A DNA stretch of 10,472 nucleotides, taken from the NCBI GenBank assembly GCA_018659505.1, contig JABJMI010000841.1:1-10472 (forward strand), read 5' to 3'. The notes beneath the pieces are model-generated. The model had not been told where the DNA came from. It ran no database searches and worked only from the letters and a program-made list of their open reading frames with translations. The number at the start of each line of letters is the position of its first letter. Position 1 is the stretch's first letter. This document shows positions 6,103-10,472 of this stretch, piece after piece. The DNA comes from Planctomicrobium sp. (lineage in GTDB: Bacteria > Planctomycetota > Planctomycetia > Planctomycetales > Planctomycetaceae). The position numbers and the translations under genes were made by a program.

Positions 6103-7025
6103 CTACTTCGTTGAACTGGTTGACTTCGTTTTCATGTGCATTGTCAGATCGAGTTCTGATGGTAATTCCGTTCCATTGGCAATGAGTGTCAGGGTTCCGA
6201 CAACTTGCATTTTATCATCGACTTCAGTCACGACTTTTCTGCTTGGATCGTAGAGCATCGTTGCGGTTGATGATCCTATTTTCAAGTCAGTTTCTTTCAC
6301 CTCGACAGGAACCAATCCGCCGGTGATGTCGAAGTCGACCGATTTCGTGACGTAACTGATTTTCTCGAAAGTCTGTCCACCTTTCTCGACCGGACCGTCA
6401 TAGGTAAATTCTTGGACGAGGTAGAATTTTTGACCGCTACCAAGGTTCGCTTCTTCGTTTCTTTCCCATTTATCTCCCACTGCTACAGCTTTACCTGGGA
6501 GTCGATCAATCATTTTCTTTTGATCAATTTTTCGTTGTTCGCCTGACACTTCGCTCTTAAACATTTCTGGAACCTTGCTTAAGAATTCGTCCGGATATAC
6601 TTGAGAAACAACAAGTCCTTTCTTATCTAACGTGGTGACCCACTTCGTCCCCGAAAGTGCTTCATAAACTTGAGCGTTTCAGCCAAAGGACCAGGTTGAA
6701 TCTCCGCATCTGGATCCCCGGAATCGAAATTCACTCCTTGCCCGCCTGGCAAGCCGATGTTCGATTGCATCACTTTCATTTCGCCATTCAGTACAGTTCC
6801 GTCTGAAGTGACACCTTTGACTGTCTCTTCCATGATGATGAACGTTTCGTTAGTGGTTTCCACATCCATTCCGGCAATTGTCAACGTCTGTTCGATATTC
6901 AATTCTGTTTCAGAATGAACCACTTGCCCCGGTACAAAATCGGGAGCGTGAACCAATTTCGCCTCGGCAAAGAGACTGGTCGTCATTGAGACCAATGAGA
7001 AGCATACAATTAAAGTGCGAACCAT
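6103..7025 (-). pseudogene. Secreted DUF6263-like protein, broken by a -1 frameshift
   Basis: This is a predicted exported protein of unknown function. Overall character suggests the DUF6263 family, common in planctomycetes, but that name is from memory. The gene starts at ATG 7025 with GGAAA upstream; an earlier TTG at 7052 would put extra residues before the signal peptide. Residues 1-20 (MVRTLIVCFSLVSMTTSLFA) form a signal peptide. The first frame runs to a TAG at 6627. The frame from about 6668 to 6103 continues the same protein without pause: LKVYEALSGTKWVTTLDKKG follows on directly, then VPEMFKSEV and VGDKWERNEE. Joined, the product would be about 307 aa of alternating strands with no catalytic motif. 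The downstream half alone could start at ATG 6564 but would lack a signal peptide. It lies downstream of the propeller gene, separated by about 137 bp, and ends just before the terminator. Confidence 0.8.
6661..6671 (-). other. Frameshift site in the DUF6263-like gene
   Basis: On the coding strand the sequence reads ctc-aag-ttt-atg-aag and soon reaches a stop. Adding one G after aag gives ctc-aag-gtt-tat-gaa-gca and restores a long frame whose product fits the upstream half. Loss of one G from a GG pair is the simplest explanation. There is no X-XXY-YYZ slippery heptamer, so programmed frameshifting is unlikely. It may be a true mutation or an assembly error. Confidence 0.75.
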
Positions 7026-7162
7026 AGGAGCTTTCCGTCTGTAGAAATCCAAAGTGGAGGAACTGTCGAATCACAGTCTTTATTTCGTTTCATACGCATC
7101 ATTCTTAGTAAACGATAAAACACTTTCGGAAGAATTGCGAATTAAACGTATGTTTTTATAGT

Positions 7163-8731
7163 CTAAAATTCCCCAGACGGGATTTGATTCAACGTGTAAT
7201 AAGCTTCCGGATGAAGTAAAGGTTCGCCGTCTTCGCTACGAATACCTTTTGCGATCAGTTCATGCACGAACAGTTCTCGTAATCCATCGATTAACAAACG
7301 AACTGTTTTTCTGTCTTCTGAGACATAGATGTGGTTGATTTCCAGGTTCTTATTCTGAATTTCATCGCTTCCATAAGTTGAGTGGTATAGATATGTGTAG
7401 CTTTTCATAAAATAGGAATTGATGTCTTCTGCCGTTTTCAAATCGACGGGTTTCGTGAAGACCAGCTCGAAACCATCTTGCTTTGCCCGCATCTCTCTAA
7501 TTTCGAATGGCGTTTTACCGGTCCAGACGAGTCTTTGCAGTCCATAAGATGCCTGACCCAAACTGCTCCAACCGCGATTGGTCAGTCCTGCAAACATGCT
7601 TCCATCTTGCCCTTGCTCAAGCCGTAACACAGCTGAGGCGAGACCTTCTCGAAACGGGAAACAGGCTCCCTGATATTCGCCGTTCACTTTTTCGAGGAAG
7701 ACACGATTGACCGCTGCCTGTGTGAATTCCCCTACAAAGAATTGCCCGGCGAAGGGACCGAACTTGCCTTGGCTTTTGTCCAACATAATGTCGGTTCCAG
7801 ACTGGCCGACTTTCTTATAAGGGAACCAGACTACGGGTGGAACGAGTTGCGGGAATTCGTTTATCGCTTGTGGAAACGGAATTCCATTGGGGATTTTCTT
7901 GACATCATGAATCGTCGATCCCGGTTGCGACATCGACGCCAGTGCTTCCACGTGATGGAAAAACGCTCCTTCACGCATATGGTGCAACGTGTTTGTGGCG
8001 ACCCAGTTTCCTTGCTGATCGGTGTAGAACATGTCCCCTTCAGCATTGCAGCCGATCCCACTGGGAGAACGCATGCCGGCACAAACGGGAATCAGTTTTC
8101 CCTGCGGAGTGATCTTCATTCCCCAACCTCGCCAGAGCGCCTGCCGATAGCCAAGGACAGGGTCTTGAATTGTGCGTTTGAGGAGATCACCTTTAAGTCC
8201 AAGACCAATGTTGAGGGTAATCCACATATTGCCATCGTGATCAAGTTTGGGACCGAAGGCATATTCGTGATAGTGCCCGGTAATGCCCCAACCTTTGGCA
8301 ATAGTCGTGTATTCGTCAGCGATCCCGTCATCATCACTGTCTTTAATACGAGTCAGTTCTGATCGCTGCGTTGTGTAGAAGGCTCCATCTTTCCAGATGA
8401 GACCCAGCGGTTCATGAAGTGCCGTCGCGAACTTTTTATAAGTCACATTCTTCGGTGGGGCATCATAGACACCATCCAGAATCCAGATTTCCCCCTTACG
8501 AATAGCAACCGCCACGCGACCATCGTCGAGCGTCGCCATTCCACTCACTTCAAGCACTAGATCGTCCGGTGCCGGTTTCCAGTTCTTGGAACGTGAATCA
8601 GTATTCGCTTGCGATGTGACGATTGATACTAGCTTGTAGTATTCCTCTTCGCCTGCTTCACATCGCAGCGTAACCGAGGCACAAATAATGCAAAGAGCTA
8701 TAATCAGATTTAATCGGGTTTCCATTACCAT
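7163..8731 (-). CDS. Secreted beta-propeller protein, sorbosone/glucose dehydrogenase-like
   Basis: This is a probable periplasmic quinoprotein-like or ligand-binding propeller (522 aa). Residues 1-26 form a signal peptide, cleaved about CEA/GE. Repeated blade-like segments follow: EVSGMATLDDGRVAVAIRKG (61-80), EPLGLIWKDGAFYTTQ (107-122), HEYAFGPKLDHDGNMWI (155-171), and PSGIGCNAEGDMFYTDQQG (223-241), the last typical of L-sorbosone-dehydrogenase-like proteins. An acidic DSDDDGIAD (131-139) resembles a calcium-binding loop. The last ~100 residues form a separate beta-rich domain. No CxxCH haem motif is present; electrons, if any, would go to the cytochrome encoded just upstream. The start ATG 8731 overlaps that gene's TAA (8725-8727), with GAGG 10 nt upstream. 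A second ATG at 8725, in a TAATG overlap, is an alternative. Substrate and PQQ use cannot be decided from the sequence; a non-enzymatic role is possible. Confidence 0.85.
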   Translation of the reverse strand: MVMETRLNLIIALCIICASVTLRCEAGEEEYYKLVSIVTSQANTDSRSKNWKPAPDDLVLEVSGMATLDDGRVAVAIRKGEIWILDGVYDAPPKNVTYKKFATALHEPLGLIWKDGAFYTTQRSELTRIKDSDDDGIADEYTTIAKGWGITGHYHEYAFGPKLDHDGNMWITLNIGLGLKGDLLKRTIQDPVLGYRQALWRGWGMKITPQGKLIPVCAGMRSPSGIGCNAEGDMFYTDQQGNWVATNTLHHMREGAFFHHVEALASMSQPGSTIHDVKKIPNGIPFPQAINEFPQLVPPVVWFPYKKVGQSGTDIMLDKSQGKFGPFAGQFFVGEFTQAAVNRVFLEKVNGEYQGACFPFREGLASAVLRLEQGQDGSMFAGLTNRGWSSLGQASYGLQRLVWTGKTPFEIREMRAKQDGFELVFTKPVDLKTAEDINSYFMKSYTYLYHSTYGSDEIQNKNLEINHIYVSEDRKTVRLLIDGLRELFVHELIAKGIRSEDGEPLLHPEAYYTLNQIPSGEF

Positions 8732-10472
8732 TTGTAGATCACCTCGAATTCAATGCGGTCAAGTTGTAGTGGAATCCTGGCAGAACACATTTTTCCGGGA
8801 GGAACTTTTGGAGTCTTCATTACCACGGGTTGCAGTGGGATATTACCCATAATCCTGGCCGAGAGACCGTCCTCGTTGACAAAAGTGTTCTTGTCAATTT
8901 TTGTAATCTCTTTTCCAGTCAGCAACAGAAAGTGAAGGCTGATATTAGGTGTTGTAATTCGAGTTCCTTCGACTGGACTTTTGATAACAAAATGCCGACG
9001 CAATTCTCCGTTTTCATTCGGAGAGATCCGCTCTTCCACCAAGTAACCTGCTAAGTGATAACGGAATGTGGGTGTCCCTGACTTGTCGAGCTTATAACCC
9101 TGGAAATGTCGTTTCGAGGGCAGCTTGAAATTATCCATCTCTCCATCGAGACCTCCGACAAACATTCCAACACCAACACCAATAGTCATCGGTACACGAT
9201 CAGTCCCCAGCGGTTCCTCCAATGGAGTAAACCTGTTGTACCAAGTTCCATGAGCATCTAGAAATCGACCTTTCCAAGCTTCGACTAATCGGCAGTTTTC
9301 TGAATCAAATGCGAAGTTGACCTTCTCAGGGAATCCGACTGCGATGGCATGCAAGCCTGCCTCTTTCATGAAGGTTCGTAGCACGATGGGCTTGTCGGTC
9401 GGGACGAGTTCAAAGTTCTTTGATCTCGCTTCAGTGATCTTTTCTGGTAGTGGATACTTTTGATTCTCTTTGAGATAGGTCCAGATGGCTGCGATTTGAC
9501 TTTCGACATTACCGTCGAGTAAATCGAGATTGGAACTGACTCCATTCGGGAAGAAGGTCGGCATTCGCGTTCGCTGCTTGAGGGCAATTGGATTATGCAA
9601 AAACTCCTTGAACCACGCTGGACGAACACGCTCGTGAACTCCATCGAGGTCGGTCCCGACGACGCTCGCTAGACTCTCGCCTCGCAAAGGATGGCATTGA
9701 ATGCAGCCGGTGTTTAACAACTTACGACCCGGGTTTGCTAATTTCGCTAGCTCACCGAAGACGTCTGCTTCACTCGCTGAATTGACCTTATCAACGAGTG
9801 CCAGTTGCTTAGGGAGTTCATTAACTTGAGTTTTGGGAAAGACCGGCATCCGAATTGTCATGTGCGGTCGGATATCGCCCTTGCCGTCCAGAACTTTCGA
9901 GAACCAACCGGGAGTCAGTTTTTTGCCGACATACGTCAACTGAGGCGGGAGTCGACCTTCGTCACCGATGTCGACGTGTCCGACTGTTTCAAAGTATTGC
10001 TGCCGGTTCCGACCGACACCGCCAAGATCGTTTCGTTCGTGGCAGGCAAAGCAGTTGAGCTGCAGCATTGTTAGTTGATGTGCGTTTTTGGTCAACTCAC
10101 CATCGTTACTCGGCACAGCGATGTTCTGAATCGCATCTTCTTGTTCCAGGCTGAGGGAATAAAGTGGTTGCTTCGCAACTGGGGAACCGAGGCACGAACG
10201 TTCGACGTCAAAGTTCAATTCCTCCAGCTTCTTGGCAATCTGCTTAGGCTCGACTCCCGGCAACTGATGACAATTTACACAGCCAAACTCGACAAAGAAC
10301 TTCTTGCCTTGTGCTACGAGGTCGGTATCGACAGGTTCAGACAAAGGAACAGCATTCTCAGCCTGTTGCGGTTGTTGATCGCGAAGTAAATAGGCAGCGA
10401 TGTCAGCTGCTTCCGTTGGTTGCAGTTTCAGGTTAGGCATTCTCCCGGCAGGGCGCGTTCGCAGTGGATCGA
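8725..10472 (-). CDS. Multihaem c-type cytochrome protein (5' end outside window)
   Basis: This is a predicted periplasmic electron-transfer protein. The visible 581 residues lack the start: the frame continues off the window edge, and the Met at 10440 is internal, in PAGRMPNLKL. That GRMPN is a typical axial-Met segment of a cytochrome c domain whose CxxCH lies outside. Three haem-attachment sites are visible: CVNCH (10267-10281), CFACH (10039-10053) and CIQCH (9691-9705). The second and third are followed by RMPVF and RMPTF, probable Met ligands. The first has none obvious, so its sixth ligand is uncertain. The last ~230 residues carry no haem motif and form a domain I cannot name (for example FLDAHGTWYNRFTPLEEP). 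The stop overlaps the start of the propeller gene, suggesting coupled synthesis and a shared complex. Such cytochrome-propeller pairs are common in planctomycetes and are usually linked to sugar or alcohol oxidation. Confidence 0.9.
   Translation of the reverse strand, partial: DPLRTRPAGRMPNLKLQPTEAADIAAYLLRDQQPQQAENAVPLSEPVDTDLVAQGKKFFVEFGCVNCHQLPGVEPKQIAKKLEELNFDVERSCLGSPVAKQPLYSLSLEQEDAIQNIAVPSNDGELTKNAHQLTMLQLNCFACHERNDLGGVGRNRQQYFETVGHVDIGDEGRLPPQLTYVGKKLTPGWFSKVLDGKGDIRPHMTIRMPVFPKTQVNELPKQLALVDKVNSASEADVFGELAKLANPGRKLLNTGCIQCHPLRGESLASVVGTDLDGVHERVRPAWFKEFLHNPIALKQRTRMPTFFPNGVSSNLDLLDGNVESQIAAIWTYLKENQKYPLPEKITEARSKNFELVPTDKPIVLRTFMKEAGLHAIAVGFPEKVNFAFDSENCRLVEAWKGRFLDAHGTWYNRFTPLEEPLGTDRVPMTIGVGVGMFVGGLDGEMDNFKLPSKRHFQGYKLDKSGTPTFRYHLAGYLVEERISPNENGELRRHFVIKSPVEGTRITTPNISLHFLLLTGKEITKIDKNTFVNEDGLSARIMGNIPLQPVVMKTPKVPPGKMCSARIPLQLDRIEFEVIYKW

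Noticed and set aside
6627..6671. Programmed -1 ribosomal frameshifting in the DUF6263-like gene
   Set aside because: A -1 shift would give the right product, but no slippery heptamer or evident downstream structure is present; a one-base deletion is simpler.
7026..7162. Promoter or terminator between the propeller gene and the DUF6263-like gene
   Set aside because: The gap is AT-rich but shows no convincing -35/-10 pair or stem with T-run; AAAC/GTTT at about 7144-7155 is too short.
7742..8362. 206-codon open frame on the + strand opposite the propeller gene
   Set aside because: It is antisense to conserved propeller motifs on the - strand and has no recognisable domain or ribosome-binding site of note.
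9805..10389. Several open frames on the + strand opposite the cytochrome gene
   Set aside because: They are antisense to CxxCH-bearing coding sequence and have no family character.

Overview
This window most likely comes from a member of the Planctomycetes (PVC superphylum). The evidence is indirect: CxxCH cytochromes of planctomycete style next to a sorbosone-dehydrogenase-like propeller, a secreted esterase with a C-terminal Ig-like extension, intergenic hairpin clusters, and ABC metal permeases fused to DtxR-like domains, an arrangement otherwise known from the related Chlamydiae (YtgCR). No rRNA, tRNA, CRISPR array or transposase gene was seen.

Left half, + strand. The window opens inside the ATPase gene of a Mn/Zn/Fe-type ABC importer. 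It overlaps the first permease gene by ATGA, and the second permease gene follows with no gap. Both permeases end in a DtxR/MntR-like module (winged helix plus metal-binding/dimerisation domain). A cluster of short hairpins follows (3131-3334), then a secreted alpha/beta-hydrolase of the acetylxylan-esterase/dienelactone-hydrolase type, then an RlmI-like 23S rRNA methyltransferase.

Right half, - strand. A stem-loop at 6039-6075 sits between the converging gene sets. Next comes a secreted, probably DUF6263-like protein whose reading frame is broken by a one-base deletion near 6667-6669. Last is a two-gene unit: a multihaem c-type cytochrome protein (5' part outside the window) whose stop overlaps the start of a secreted beta-propeller protein. 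These two probably form a periplasmic oxidation module.

The most interesting point is the metal transporter. In Chlamydia only one permease (YtgC) carries a DtxR-type repressor (YtgR). Here both permeases do, and the two modules look differently preserved: the first has the more basic recognition-helix region, the second the more complete metal-ligand set. All alignments were made by eye against remembered DtxR and MntR sequences; no search or structure prediction was run.
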